This document shows positions 22,964-31,336 of a stretch of 64,000 bases of DNA, piece by piece. Source of the DNA: an uncultured Nocardioides sp. (GTDB lineage: Bacteria; Actinomycetota; Actinomycetes; Propionibacteriales; Nocardioidaceae); assembly GCF_947489365.1 (NCBI RefSeq), contig NZ_CANLDB010000011.1, positions 1 through 64,000 of the forward strand, given 5' to 3'. Position 1 is the stretch's first letter. Each line of letters begins with the position of its first letter. Made by a program: the position numbers and the translations under genes. The notes beneath the pieces were generated by a model. That model saw only the letters and a program-made list of their open reading frames with translations. It did no database searches and had not been told where the DNA came from.

Positions 22964-24122
22964 GGGCCGCCAGGCGCTCGCGGTGCTCGACGTCGACGGG
23001 CAGCGCCGAGGTGAGCGTGAGCGCCCGGGTGGCCAGCGACGTGATGCGGTCCTCCACCTGCGCGACCGCGCCGGTCGCGACCAGGACCTCCTGCACCGCT
23101 CCGAGCCCCTCGGCACCCAGCTCCGGGTCGCCGAGCGCCGCGTCGAGGACGCGGCGCTGCGCCGAGGTGGCGGCGTCGCCCGCGAGGGCGACCAGCACGG
23201 TCCGCTTGCCCTCCCGGACGTCGTCCAGCACCGGCTTGCCCGTGAGGGTCGGGTCACCGAGCACCCCGAGGACGTCGTCCCGCAGCTGGAACGCCTCCCC
23301 GGCCGCGAGCCCGATCTCGCTGTACGCCGCGAGCAGCCCGTCGGGCGCCCCGGCGAGCCGGGCGCCGAGCAGCAGCGGCTGCTGGACCGTGTACGACGCG
23401 GCCTTGTAGCGCAGCACCCGTCGCGCGTACGCCGGGGAGACGCCGTCCCGGGTGTGGCCCAGGACGTCGAGGTACTGCCCGGCGATGGTCTCGTCGCGCA
23501 TCCGGGACCACGACTCCCGGACGGCGGCGGCGTGGGCGGGGTCCTCGGCCCGCCCGGCCCCGGTCGCCAGGAGGTCGTCGGACCAGGTCAGGCACAGGTC
23601 GCCCGCCAGCACGGCCATCGCCTGGCCGTAGTGCTCGGAGTCCCCACGGCCCGCCGCCTCGTGGTGGGAGTCGCTGAAGCGGCGGTGCACCGTCGGCTCG
23701 TTGCGGCGGGTGTCACTGCGGTCCATGAGGTCGTCGTGCACGAGGGCCGCGAGGTGGAACATCTCCACCGCGGCGCCGACCTCGACGTCCCCGGGGGCGG
23801 GTCCCGCGGCGGTCGAGCGGGCCCCGAGCAGGCAGAACGTCGCGCGGAGCCGCTTGCCGCCGCGTCCGGCGGCCTCGAGGGCCGCGACCATCGGCGCCAG
23901 CTCGGGAGACAGCGCGGTGAGGGTCCGGCCGCGGCGCCGCAGCGTCGTGGCCAGCAGGGCGTCGACGGCGTCCGCGTCGCTCCGTGGCCCTGCGGTGAGC
24001 CCGGCGGATGGCCCGGCGGCAGGCTCGACGACCTCGACCGACGGGACGTCGGTCTCGGGTCTCGCGGTCGCGTGCGCGGTCGTGGCGGCACCCTCCCGTG
24101 CGGCGTGCGGCCGGTTCGCCAC
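22932..24122 (-). CDS. crtE: Geranylgeranyl diphosphate synthase
   Basis: A 396-residue trans-polyprenyl synthase with both Asp-rich motifs: VHDDLMD (DDLMD at 130-134) and the second in LRDDVLGVLGD (281-290). GGKRLRATF (88-96) binds IPP. It makes the C20 precursor for crtB. The N-terminal ~50 residues are low-complexity and may not all be translated; a start further in is possible. Confidence 0.9.
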   Translation of the reverse strand: MANRPHAAREGAATTAHATARPETDVPSVEVVEPAAGPSAGLTAGPRSDADAVDALLATTLRRRGRTLTALSPELAPMVAALEAAGRGGKRLRATFCLLGARSTAAGPAPGDVEVGAAVEMFHLAALVHDDLMDRSDTRRNEPTVHRRFSDSHHEAAGRGDSEHYGQAMAVLAGDLCLTWSDDLLATGAGRAEDPAHAAAVRESWSRMRDETIAGQYLDVLGHTRDGVSPAYARRVLRYKAASYTVQQPLLLGARLAGAPDGLLAAYSEIGLAAGEAFQLRDDVLGVLGDPTLTGKPVLDDVREGKRTVLVALAGDAATSAQRRVLDAALGDPELGAEGLGAVQEVLVATGAVAQVEDRITSLATRALTLTSALPVDVEHRERLAALIGLCAWRDA

Positions 24123-24259
24123 CGGCCGACCCGGGGTCGCCGGGTCATCTCGTGGTACCCGACCGCCCCCTCCGCATGCGCCCTGCGCCGCCCTCGGGAC
24201 TCGGGTCGCGGCGCCGTCGGGTCCCGGTCAGGGCTCAGTCAGGGGTGGCGGGCGGCGCG

Positions 24260-24322
24260 GGTAGTCCCTGACGTTGCGACCCGGATCCGGCCCGAGACAC
24301 GGTCACAGCGTCAGGGACTACC
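24260..24322. repeat. ~60-bp inverted repeat (CCGGATCCGG core), copy A
   Basis: Fourteen-base perfect arms GGTAGTCCCTGACG (24260-24273) and CGTCAGGGACTACC (24309-24322) surround a core with CCGGATCCGG and GACACGGTCA. The right arm covers the stop codon of the minus-strand secreted-protein gene, so it may terminate it. Related copies lie at 41628-42524. Confidence 0.85.
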
Positions 24323-25037
24323 CCGCCCGGCGGGACCCGAGGCGACCGAGCACGAGCAGGCCCACCAGGCCGACCACCGCGAGGAGACCGCCCGGCAGTG
24401 CCGTCCGGGTCGCGTCCGGCGGCGGGGCGTCGTCGACGACGGTCAGCTCCACGGCCGCGGGCTCCGCGGACCCGCCGTCGGTGCCACCGGTACCGCCACC
24501 GGTACCGCCATCGGTGCCTCCGTCAGCGCCGCCGTCGGCACCGGTGCCCGGGGTCCGGCCCTCGCCGAGGACGCGCTCGACCTGGGCGATCTCGCTGGTC
24601 CGGGCGGGGGCCGTGCCGTTGCAGGACGTCGCCCGGAGGGCGCGGGTGTCGGCGGTGAGGAAGAAGACGTAGCGCTCGCCGCGGGGCAGCCGGCCCAACC
24701 CGCAGGCGGACGTCGACGCCGCGGTGGTCACCTCGAGGGTGCGGTCCGGCAGCGCGCCGGCGTACACGCGGTCGACGGCGACGAGGAGGGTCAGGTTCCC
24801 GAGCTGGCGGGTCCCTCGGCCCTGCTGCTGCGTGCCGCGCTCGGTGTCGGCGCCGCCCTGGCGGACGCCCTCGATCGTCCCGGTCACGACCAGGTCCGCC
24901 GCCCGCGCCTGCTGGGTCACGCCCTGCTGCACGCAGCGGCACGCCTGTGCCGGGGCCGCGCCGAGGAGCACCGCGGAGCCGGCGAGCACCACCGTGGTGA
25001 GCAGGGTCGCGAGGAGACGGGTCACCACTGGCACCAC
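24318..25037 (-). CDS. Cell-surface protein with TIMP/NTR-like N-terminus
   Basis: GTG 25037 has GAGGAGG eight bases upstream, giving a 239-residue protein. A signal peptide with cleavage at AQA|C leaves a mature N-terminal Cys-Arg-Cys followed by a ~110-residue domain (ADLVVTGTIEGV, LLVAVDRVYAGAL, RYVFFLTADTR) resembling netrin-like TIMP domains, whose N-terminal Cys-x-Cys is functional in the animal inhibitors. A Gly/Thr-rich linker and a C-terminal helix ending in RR anchor it in the membrane. The residue at -3 of the Cys is Ala, so a lipoprotein is less likely. Function unknown. Confidence 0.75.
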   Translation of the reverse strand: MVPVVTRLLATLLTTVVLAGSAVLLGAAPAQACRCVQQGVTQQARAADLVVTGTIEGVRQGGADTERGTQQQGRGTRQLGNLTLLVAVDRVYAGALPDRTLEVTTAASTSACGLGRLPRGERYVFFLTADTRALRATSCNGTAPARTSEIAQVERVLGEGRTPGTGADGGADGGTDGGTGGGTGGTDGGSAEPAAVELTVVDDAPPPDATRTALPGGLLAVVGLVGLLVLGRLGSRRAG

Positions 25038-25128
25038 CGTGACCGCCTCCTCTGCTCGCCGTCGGACCTCTCCCCAGTCTGACGGGTGACGAAACCGGAG
25101 GGTTCCCCGACGGACCGCGGGGGTCGGG

Positions 25129-25950
25129 TCAGCGGCCGAGGCCGAACAGCCCGGCCAGGACCTCCGCGACGCCGTCCTCGTCGTGGCGGCCGGCGACGGC
25201 CCCGGCGGCGGCGCGCGCGGTGGGGTGCGCGTCGGCCATGGCGTAGGACCGCCCGGCCCACGCGAGCAGCGGGACGTCGTTCGGCATGTCCCCGAAGGCC
25301 ACGACCTCCTCGGCGGCGATCCCGAGGTCGGCGCAGAGCAGCTCGAGGGTGGTCGCCTTGGTGACGCCGTGGTCGCTGATCTCGACCAGCGCCCCGACCG
25401 ACGACCAGGTGGTGGTCGCGAGACCGTCGCAGGCACCCTCGACGGCCCGCCAGAACGTCTCCGGGTCGGCCTCCGGGTGCCGGACGAGCACCTTGACCAC
25501 CGCCGGCCCTTCGAGCAGGTCGGCCAGCTCACCGACGGCGGTGGGCCGGAACCGCTCGGGGTCGACGACGAAGTCCGGCTCGTGCGCCATCCCGTCGAGC
25601 CGCTCGACGGCGAACCGGGCGCCCGACTCCACCGCCCGCACCCGCTCGGCGATCGCGAGGACCGTCGCCGCGGGCACCGGGCGGGCGTCGCGGACCTCGT
25701 GCCGCGCGACGTCGTACACCACCGCGCCGTTGCTGCAGATCGCCAGGCCGACGTCTCCGACCTCCGCCCACAGCGTCTCCATCCAGCGGACCGGGCGGCC
25801 GGTGACGAACACGGTCGGCACGCCGAGGTCCTCCAGCGCGGCGAGCACCTCGCGGGTCCGCTCGGTCACCCGGCCGGCGGCGTCGAGGAGCGTGCCGTCC
25901 AGGTCGGTCGCCACCAGCCGCGGCAGGGGCGGCGGCGGGGGTGCGGACAC
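25129..25950 (-). CDS. HAD-superfamily Cof-type phosphatase
   Basis: About 273 residues. Motif I VATDLDGTLLD with the nucleophile Asp, motif II VFVTGRP, a C2-type cap with CSNGAVVYD, the Lys in HGVTKATTLE and motif IV FGDMPNDVPLL place it in the Cof/IIB sugar-phosphate phosphatases. Start set at GTG 25950 because TACGGT lies exactly six bases upstream; a GTG two codons earlier would sit inside that spacing. A second paralogue lies at 26760. Confidence 0.88.
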   Translation of the reverse strand: MSAPPPPPLPRLVATDLDGTLLDAAGRVTERTREVLAALEDLGVPTVFVTGRPVRWMETLWAEVGDVGLAICSNGAVVYDVARHEVRDARPVPAATVLAIAERVRAVESGARFAVERLDGMAHEPDFVVDPERFRPTAVGELADLLEGPAVVKVLVRHPEADPETFWRAVEGACDGLATTTWSSVGALVEISDHGVTKATTLELLCADLGIAAEEVVAFGDMPNDVPLLAWAGRSYAMADAHPTARAAAGAVAGRHDEDGVAEVLAGLFGLGR

Positions 25951-25988
25951 CCGCACACCGTAGAGCGCACCTAGAGTGTCGTGGCGTG

Positions 25989-26630
25989 ATGGCCTTGCCC
26001 CACCGAGGATTCGTGTGGCTCTCCGCGCCCAAGTGCGCCTCGACCGCGGTCGAGGAGGCGCTCGACGTGCACTCCGCCGTCGTCCTGCGCCACGAGTTCA
26101 AGCACCTCAACTACACGGGCTTCACCAAGCGGATCGAGCCGCTGCTCGCCGGGTTCGGCCACCAGCGGCCGTCGTACGAGGTGGTCTGCCTGTTCCGGGA
26201 GCCGGTCAGCTGGCTGGAGAGCTGGTGGCGCTACCGCGCCCGCCCCGAGATCCTCGAGACCGCCAAGGCGCACAACTACACCGGCGACATGGCGTTCGAC
26301 GAGTTCGTGGCCCGGTACGTCGACCGCCACCCCAGCCTGACCGGGATCGGCCGCCCGGCGCGGTTCTGCTCCTTCGAGGGACAGGTGGTCGGGGTCGACC
26401 GGATCCTGCGCTACGAGTCCACCGAGGTCTGGCAGGGCTACCTCACCGCGCACGTGGGGGTCGACCTCGGCTTCCGCCGCGCCAACGTCTCCGCCCGCCG
26501 TCCCGCCGACCTCGACCCCGGCCTGCGCCGGCGGGCCGAGGAGTTCTTCGCGCCCGAGTACGACATCTGGGCCCGGCTCGAGGCCGACGGCCAGTGGGTG
26601 CCGCCGAGGGACCACGCGCTGTCGCTGTGA
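25989..26630 (+). CDS. Sulfotransferase-family protein
   Basis: 213 residues with a PAPS 5'-phosphosulfate loop variant at the N-terminus (WLSAPKCASTAVEEAL, like PKSGTT loops) and the 3'-phosphate segment VVCLFREPVSWLESWWRYR. It probably transfers sulfate to a carbohydrate or lipid. A GTG immediately before the ATG (25986) is in frame and could also start it; TAGAGT lies at 25972-25977. It is divergent from the HAD gene and distinct from the sulfotransferase pair near 48-51 kb. Confidence 0.75.
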   Translation: MALPHRGFVWLSAPKCASTAVEEALDVHSAVVLRHEFKHLNYTGFTKRIEPLLAGFGHQRPSYEVVCLFREPVSWLESWWRYRARPEILETAKAHNYTGDMAFDEFVARYVDRHPSLTGIGRPARFCSFEGQVVGVDRILRYESTEVWQGYLTAHVGVDLGFRRANVSARRPADLDPGLRRRAEEFFAPEYDIWARLEADGQWVPPRDHALSL

Positions 26631-26759
26631 CCGCCATGAGGTGGCCGCGGTCGTCGCCCGTCTCACCGGGTCTCGACACGCTGCCGCGGCTTCGTCCCTC
26701 AGCCGCGACGCTCGCTCGACCTGATCGGCGCCACGACCTCGTCCCTCGGTCGTAGCCGA
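26631..26759. repeat. Intergenic copy of the CTCACCGGGTCTCG family
   Basis: CTCACCGGGTCTCGAC begins at 26662, followed by CTCGCTCGACC-type sequence. It lies between two convergent genes. Copies of CTCACCGGGT(C/T)TCG or its complement also occur near 41606 and 44564-44608, again next to gene ends, suggesting a terminator-associated repeat. Confidence 0.6.
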
Positions 26760-27623
26760 TCAGAACCAGCGGGTGATCTCCTGGGCGGCGCCGTCGTCGT
26801 CGACGGTGCCGGTGGTGGCGTCGGCGGCGTCGTGGACGACGTCGACGGCCTGGCCCATGGCGACGCCCCGGCCGGCCCACGACAGCATCTCGACGTCGTT
26901 GCGGCCGTCGCCGATGGCGAGGACGTCGGTGGGGTCGACCCCGAGCGCCTCGCAGACGTGGGACAGCCCGGAGGACTTGTCGACCCCGACGGGCATCAGG
27001 TCGAGCCACGCGGTCCAGCCGACGACGTACTGCGTGCCGGCCAGGCCGAGGTTCTCGGCGAGGTCGACGAAGTCGTCGACGGAGGCCTGCGGGTCGCGGA
27101 TGATCACGCGGGTCACGGGCTCGGAGACGAGCTCGGCGACGTCGACGATCGTGTGCTCCCCGGTGAGCTCCCCGGGCGGGAAGGGCCGGTTCATCCGGTA
27201 GCCGACGCCGCGCTCCTCGACCGCCACGATCGCCTCCGGGTGGCGCTCCAGGGCCGCGACGACCGACTCGCGGGCGTCGAAGGTCTCCTCGTGGACGACG
27301 TCGACCGGCGGGTAGCGGAACACCACGGCACCGTTCGCCGCGACGACCCACAGCGGCTGCGCGCCGGCGACGTGCAGCTCGAGGAGGTCGGCGATCCGCG
27401 TCATGTCGTACGGCGACCGGCCGCTCGCGAGGACGACCTCCACCCCGGCGTCGACCACCCGGCGCACGGCGTCGCGGACGGCGGGCGTGACCTCCTCGAC
27501 GCTGGCCCCGGGGCCCTCGTCGGTGTCGTTCCAGCGCAGGAGCGTGCCGTCGATGTCGAGCGCGACGAGCTTCGGCTGCCAGCCGTCGGAGGGGTGTCCG
27601 TGGTTGACCGTGTGCTGGCTCAT
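26760..27623 (-). CDS. HAD-superfamily Cof-type phosphatase
   Basis: 287 residues from ATG 27623. Motif I LVALDIDGTLLR, motif II VLASGRSPYD, cap with AANGAVVFR, conserved Lys in GVDKSSGL and motif IV AIGDGRNDVEML. The start codon overlaps the serS stop (ATGA), so it is translated with serS. It is a cytoplasmic phosphatase of a small phosphorylated metabolite, unknown here. Confidence 0.88.
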   Translation of the reverse strand: MSQHTVNHGHPSDGWQPKLVALDIDGTLLRWNDTDEGPGASVEEVTPAVRDAVRRVVDAGVEVVLASGRSPYDMTRIADLLELHVAGAQPLWVVAANGAVVFRYPPVDVVHEETFDARESVVAALERHPEAIVAVEERGVGYRMNRPFPPGELTGEHTIVDVAELVSEPVTRVIIRDPQASVDDFVDLAENLGLAGTQYVVGWTAWLDLMPVGVDKSSGLSHVCEALGVDPTDVLAIGDGRNDVEMLSWAGRGVAMGQAVDVVHDAADATTGTVDDDGAAQEITRWF

Positions 27624-28882
27624 CGGGGCTCGAGCACCTCGCGGCCGCCCAGGTACGGCTGGAGCGCGGCCGGCACCCGCACCGACCCGTCGGCCTGCTG
27701 GTGGGTCTCGAGCAGGGCGATGATCGGGCGGTTGGTCGAGCACAGCGTGCCGTTGAGGGTCGCGACGGGGCCGATCCCCTCGGCGTACCGGGCGCGGGTG
27801 TCGAGGCGACGCGTCTGGAAGTCGTTGCAGTTCGACGTGCTCGTGAGCTCGCGGAAGCGCTCCTGGCTGGGCAGCCACGCCTCGCAGTCGTACTTGCGCG
27901 ACGCCGACAGGCCGAGGTCGCCCGCGGCCACGTCGATGACGCGGTAATGCAGCTCGAGCTTGTCCATGAACGCCTTCTCGTGCTCGAGCAGGCGCTCGTG
28001 CTCCGCCTCGGCCTCGTCGAGGGTGGTGAAGACGAACATCTCGACCTTGTCGAACCAGTGGGTCCGGAAGATGCCGCGGGTGTCCTTGCCGTGCGAGCCG
28101 GCCTCCTTGCGGAAGCAGGGGCTGAAGGCGGCGTACCGCAGCGGCAGCTGGGCGCCGTCCAGGATCTCGTCGGAGTGGTACGCCGCCAGCGGGACCTCGC
28201 TGGTGCCGACGAGGTAGAGGTCCTGGCCCTCGATCCGGTACACGTCGTCGGCGGCCTGGCCGAGGAAGCCGGTGCCCTCCATGGCGCGGGGCTTGACCAG
28301 CGACGGCGGGATCATCGGGGTGAACCCGGTGGCCCGGGCCTGGTCCATCGCCATCATCACGAGCGCCAGCTCGAGCTCGGCGCCGACGCCGGTGAGGTAG
28401 TAGAAGCGGCTGCCCGAGACCTTCGCGCCGCGCTCGACGTCGATCGCGCCGAGCATGGCGCCGAGCTCGACGTGGTCGCGCGGGGTGAAGTCGAACTCCG
28501 GCATCTCGCCGCGGGTCTCGAGCAGCGCGAACTGCTCCTCGCCGCCGGCGGGGATGTCGGGGTGCGCGAGGTTGGGGATCGCCAGCACGGCGTCGCGCCA
28601 GGCCTGCTCGGCGGCGCCCTGCGCGGCCTCGAGCTCCTTGACCTCCGCCGAGAGGGCGCGGGTGCGGGCGAGCAGCTCGGCCTTCTCCTCACCGGAGGCG
28701 CGCGCCACCTCCTTGCCGAGCGACTTCTGCTCGGCGCGGCGGGTCTCGTAGTCGGCGATGGTGCGGCGCCGCGCCTCGTCGGCGGCCAGCGCGTCGTCGA
28801 CGGGCGCGGAGGACAGCCCGCGCCTGGTCTGCGCCGTGCGCACCCGGTCCGGTTCCTCGCGGAGCACCCGTGGATCGATCAT
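27620..28882 (-). CDS. serS: Seryl-tRNA synthetase
   Basis: A 420-residue class II synthetase: N-terminal coiled-coil tRNA-binding arm (~30-105, rich in RRAEQKSLGKEVARASGEEK-like charge), motif 2 with FRKEAGSHGKDTRGIFR and motif 3 in LNGTLCSTNRPIIALLE. It charges serine onto tRNA-Ser, two of whose genes are in this window. TAGCCT lies six bases before the ATG, implying a leaderless transcript that also carries the HAD phosphatase. Confidence 0.97.
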   Translation of the reverse strand: MIDPRVLREEPDRVRTAQTRRGLSSAPVDDALAADEARRRTIADYETRRAEQKSLGKEVARASGEEKAELLARTRALSAEVKELEAAQGAAEQAWRDAVLAIPNLAHPDIPAGGEEQFALLETRGEMPEFDFTPRDHVELGAMLGAIDVERGAKVSGSRFYYLTGVGAELELALVMMAMDQARATGFTPMIPPSLVKPRAMEGTGFLGQAADDVYRIEGQDLYLVGTSEVPLAAYHSDEILDGAQLPLRYAAFSPCFRKEAGSHGKDTRGIFRTHWFDKVEMFVFTTLDEAEAEHERLLEHEKAFMDKLELHYRVIDVAAGDLGLSASRKYDCEAWLPSQERFRELTSTSNCNDFQTRRLDTRARYAEGIGPVATLNGTLCSTNRPIIALLETHQQADGSVRVPAALQPYLGGREVLEPR

Positions 28883-29018
28883 GCGGCAAGGCTAGACGTG
28901 GTCACCGACGCACCAGGAGTCGATATCCGTCGGCGGGCCCGCGGGCGGCATACTGACTGGTCGTCCAGGACCGGAGTCCCGGACGTCGTGGGGGTGGTCC
29001 GGAGGGAGACGTCAGACG

Positions 29019-30593
29019 GTGCTGTCCATGTCGCGCGGTGCGAGGCTCGCCTGGGGCGTGGTCCTGCTGGCGCTGCTCGCCGTCCTGACGTACGCCGTCC
29101 TCGCCGACTGGGCCCCACTGCGCGGTCTCGACGACCGGGGCCGGCCCGCCGAGGCGTGGGCGACCGACATGGCGTGGCTGCGCTCGACGCTCGCCGTGGT
29201 CGAGGACCTCTTCGGCACCGTGGCCATGACGATGTACACCGTCGTCCTGTCCGTGGCGCTCCTGGCGACCGGGCAGCGCCGCAGCGGCGTCCTCGTGGCG
29301 CTGGTCATGGGGATCACCGCGGGCGCGACCACCCTGGTCAAGACCGCCGTCGCCCGCGACCGCCCGGTCTGGCAGGACACCGGCGACCTGCTCTCGAACT
29401 TCGCGTTCCCGTCGGGCCACGCCTCGTCGATCACCGCGCTGGCGGGCGTCGTCCTGCTGGTGACGCTGCTGCACGTGCGGTCCGTGGCGCTGCGGCGGCT
29501 GGTCGCCGTGGTGGCGCCGGTGCTGATCGTCCTGGTCCTGCTGGACCGCGTGCTCCTCGGACGCCACTACCCCTCCGACGCGATCGGTGGGTTCCTGCTC
29601 GGCGGCGGCGTCCTGCTCGTGCTGTGGGCGGCGGTCAACCCGCCCCCCACGAGCCGCGCGGTCGACGCGGTGCCGCTGCCGCAGGTCTACGCCTCGGAGC
29701 GCCGGCTCGCCGTCGTCCTCAACCCGACGAAGGTCGACGACCTCCCCCGCTTCCGCTCGACGCTGACGACGATGGCGGAGGCGGCGGGCTGGTCGGAGCC
29801 GACCTTCCGCGAGACCACCGTCGAGGACCCCGGCACGGGCATGGCCGAGGCGGCCGCGGTCGACGGCGCCGACCTGGTGATCGTCTGCGGCGGCGACGGC
29901 ACCGTCCGCGAGGTCTGCGCGGAGCTCGCCGGCACCGGCATCCCCGTCGGGATCGTGCCCGCGGGCACCGGGAACCTGCTGGCCCGCAACCTCGGCATCC
30001 CGCTGGTGCAGCGCTCCGCGCTCGACGTCGCCCTGTCGGGCCAGGACCGGGCCATCGACCTCGGCACCGTGTCCGGCGACAACATGGAGGACACCCACTT
30101 CATGGTCATGGCCGGGATGGGCTTCGACGCCGCGATCATGGAGGGCGTCAACGAGGACTTCAAGCGCCGCGTCGGCTGGCTGGCGTACGTCGTCTCCGGG
30201 GTGAAGGCGATCATGTACCCCGCCGTCCGCGTCGAGGTCAGCATCGACGGAGGCGAGCCCACGAAGCACCGCGCCCGCACGATCGTGGTCGGCAACGTCG
30301 GCTACCTCCAGGCCGGCATGCCGCTGCTGCCCGACGCCGCCATCGACGACGGCGTCCTGGACCTCGTGCTGCTGCACCCGCGGAGGTTCTTCTCCTGGAT
30401 CCCGCTGGCCTGGCGCGTCATCGCCCGCCGCCCCCACACCGACGACCTCGTCAACCGCATGACCGGCCGCACCATCTCCATCCGCACCCCCGGTGAGACG
30501 CCCCGCCAGCTCGACGGCGACACCATCGGCCCCGGCCACGAGCTGCACCTGCGCTGCGAGCCCGGCCGCGTCCTCGTCCGCGTCCCCCGCTAG
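29019..30593 (+). CDS. PAP2 phosphatase-diacylglycerol kinase fusion
   Basis: 524 residues from GTG 29019 (GGAGGGAG ten bases upstream). Residues ~10-205 are a PAP2-type membrane phosphatase with all three motifs: KTAVARDRP (108-116), PSGH (131-134) and LGRHYPSD (180-187). Residues ~228-520 are a lipid/diacylglycerol kinase catalytic domain with GGDGT at 291-295. The fusion could both dephosphorylate and rephosphorylate lipids, recycling undecaprenyl or phosphatidic-acid pools. The pairing of opposing activities is found in some actinobacteria. Confidence 0.9.
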   Translation: MLSMSRGARLAWGVVLLALLAVLTYAVLADWAPLRGLDDRGRPAEAWATDMAWLRSTLAVVEDLFGTVAMTMYTVVLSVALLATGQRRSGVLVALVMGITAGATTLVKTAVARDRPVWQDTGDLLSNFAFPSGHASSITALAGVVLLVTLLHVRSVALRRLVAVVAPVLIVLVLLDRVLLGRHYPSDAIGGFLLGGGVLLVLWAAVNPPPTSRAVDAVPLPQVYASERRLAVVLNPTKVDDLPRFRSTLTTMAEAAGWSEPTFRETTVEDPGTGMAEAAAVDGADLVIVCGGDGTVREVCAELAGTGIPVGIVPAGTGNLLARNLGIPLVQRSALDVALSGQDRAIDLGTVSGDNMEDTHFMVMAGMGFDAAIMEGVNEDFKRRVGWLAYVVSGVKAIMYPAVRVEVSIDGGEPTKHRARTIVVGNVGYLQAGMPLLPDAAIDDGVLDLVLLHPRRFFSWIPLAWRVIARRPHTDDLVNRMTGRTISIRTPGETPRQLDGDTIGPGHELHLRCEPGRVLVRVPR

Positions 30594-30603
30594 ACCCCGT
30601 CAC

Positions 30604-30818
30604 GTCGAGTCGGCACGTCTGCGCAGCCCAGCGAGCTCGAGTCGGCACGTCTGCGCAGCCCAGGAAGGTCGACTCGGCACGTCTGCGCACCTCGAGGGCT
30701 TCGGGTCGGGCGGCTGAGCCGCCGTACGCCTGCGCAGACGTGCCGACTCGACGCCCAACAGCTGCGCAGACGTGCCGACTCGACGCCGTACAGCTGCGCA
30801 GACGTGCCGACTCGACAC
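30604..30818. repeat. Inverted 32-bp repeat arrays (3 + 3 copies)
   Basis: Three copies of TCGA(G/C)TCGGCACGTCTGCGCA start at 30605, 30637 and 30669, and three inverted copies of TGCGCAGACGTGCCGACTCGA at 30731, 30763 and 30795, all with a 32-base period. The halves can form a very long hairpin. They fill the space between two convergent genes, the last copy ending next to the DUF4446 stop codon. Confidence 0.95.
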
Positions 30819-31250
30819 TCAGGGGGCGTCGGGCCGGGCGTGGCCGACGGCCTCCTCCTCCTCGGGGGAGAGGGCCTGCTCGCAGCGCCACGAGGCGATG
30901 TTCTTGGCGTAGGTGCGGGACTCGGCGCGGCCGTGGATGCTGGTGAGGACGACGCCGTGGCCGTTGTCGTCTAGCAGGGCGACGGACCACGACAGGTGGC
31001 CGCCCATGTCGCCGAACGCGTCGTAGCGGACGACGGCGAGGTGGCGCAGCGCGTCCTTCGACTCGGCGCGCAGGGCGGCGACCTCCTGCCGGAGCCCGCG
31101 TACGTCGGCCGGCAGGGGCTCGACGCCCGGCTCGGCATCGCCGCGCTCGGCGTCGAGGCGGCGCACGGTGCCGGTCAGGGACGCGACGGCCGCGATCAGC
31201 CCCGCGAGGACGACGGCGACCACGACCGAGACGACCAGGGAGACCTCCAC
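30819..31250 (-). CDS. DUF4446 family protein
   Basis: 143 residues from GTG 31250, chosen because TAGGGT lies seven bases upstream. One N-terminal membrane helix (VSLVVSVVVAVVLAGLIAAV), a short coiled coil (ADVRGLRQEVAALRAE) and the conserved C-terminal domain HLAVVRYDAFGDMGGHLSWS / ALLDDNGHGVVLTSIHGR typical of DUF4446 in Gram-positives. No function is established; it is membrane-anchored with the domain inside. Confidence 0.85.
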   Translation of the reverse strand: MEVSLVVSVVVAVVLAGLIAAVASLTGTVRRLDAERGDAEPGVEPLPADVRGLRQEVAALRAESKDALRHLAVVRYDAFGDMGGHLSWSVALLDDNGHGVVLTSIHGRAESRTYAKNIASWRCEQALSPEEEEAVGHARPDAP

Positions 31251-31336
31251 GCCCGCGACCCTAGGGCCCGCGGGCCGCGCGGAGGCTCCACCACGCCCGG
31301 ACGCCACCGGCGGCGTCGAGCCCTAGGCTGACGCGC
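31251..31336. promoter_or_regulatory. Divergent leaderless promoters (DUF4446 / arcA)
   Basis: TAGGGT (complement of 31258-31263) faces the DUF4446 gene with seven bases to its GTG, and TAGGCT at 31324-31329 faces arcA with seven bases to its ATG. No ribosome-binding sites are visible before either start. Confidence 0.65.
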
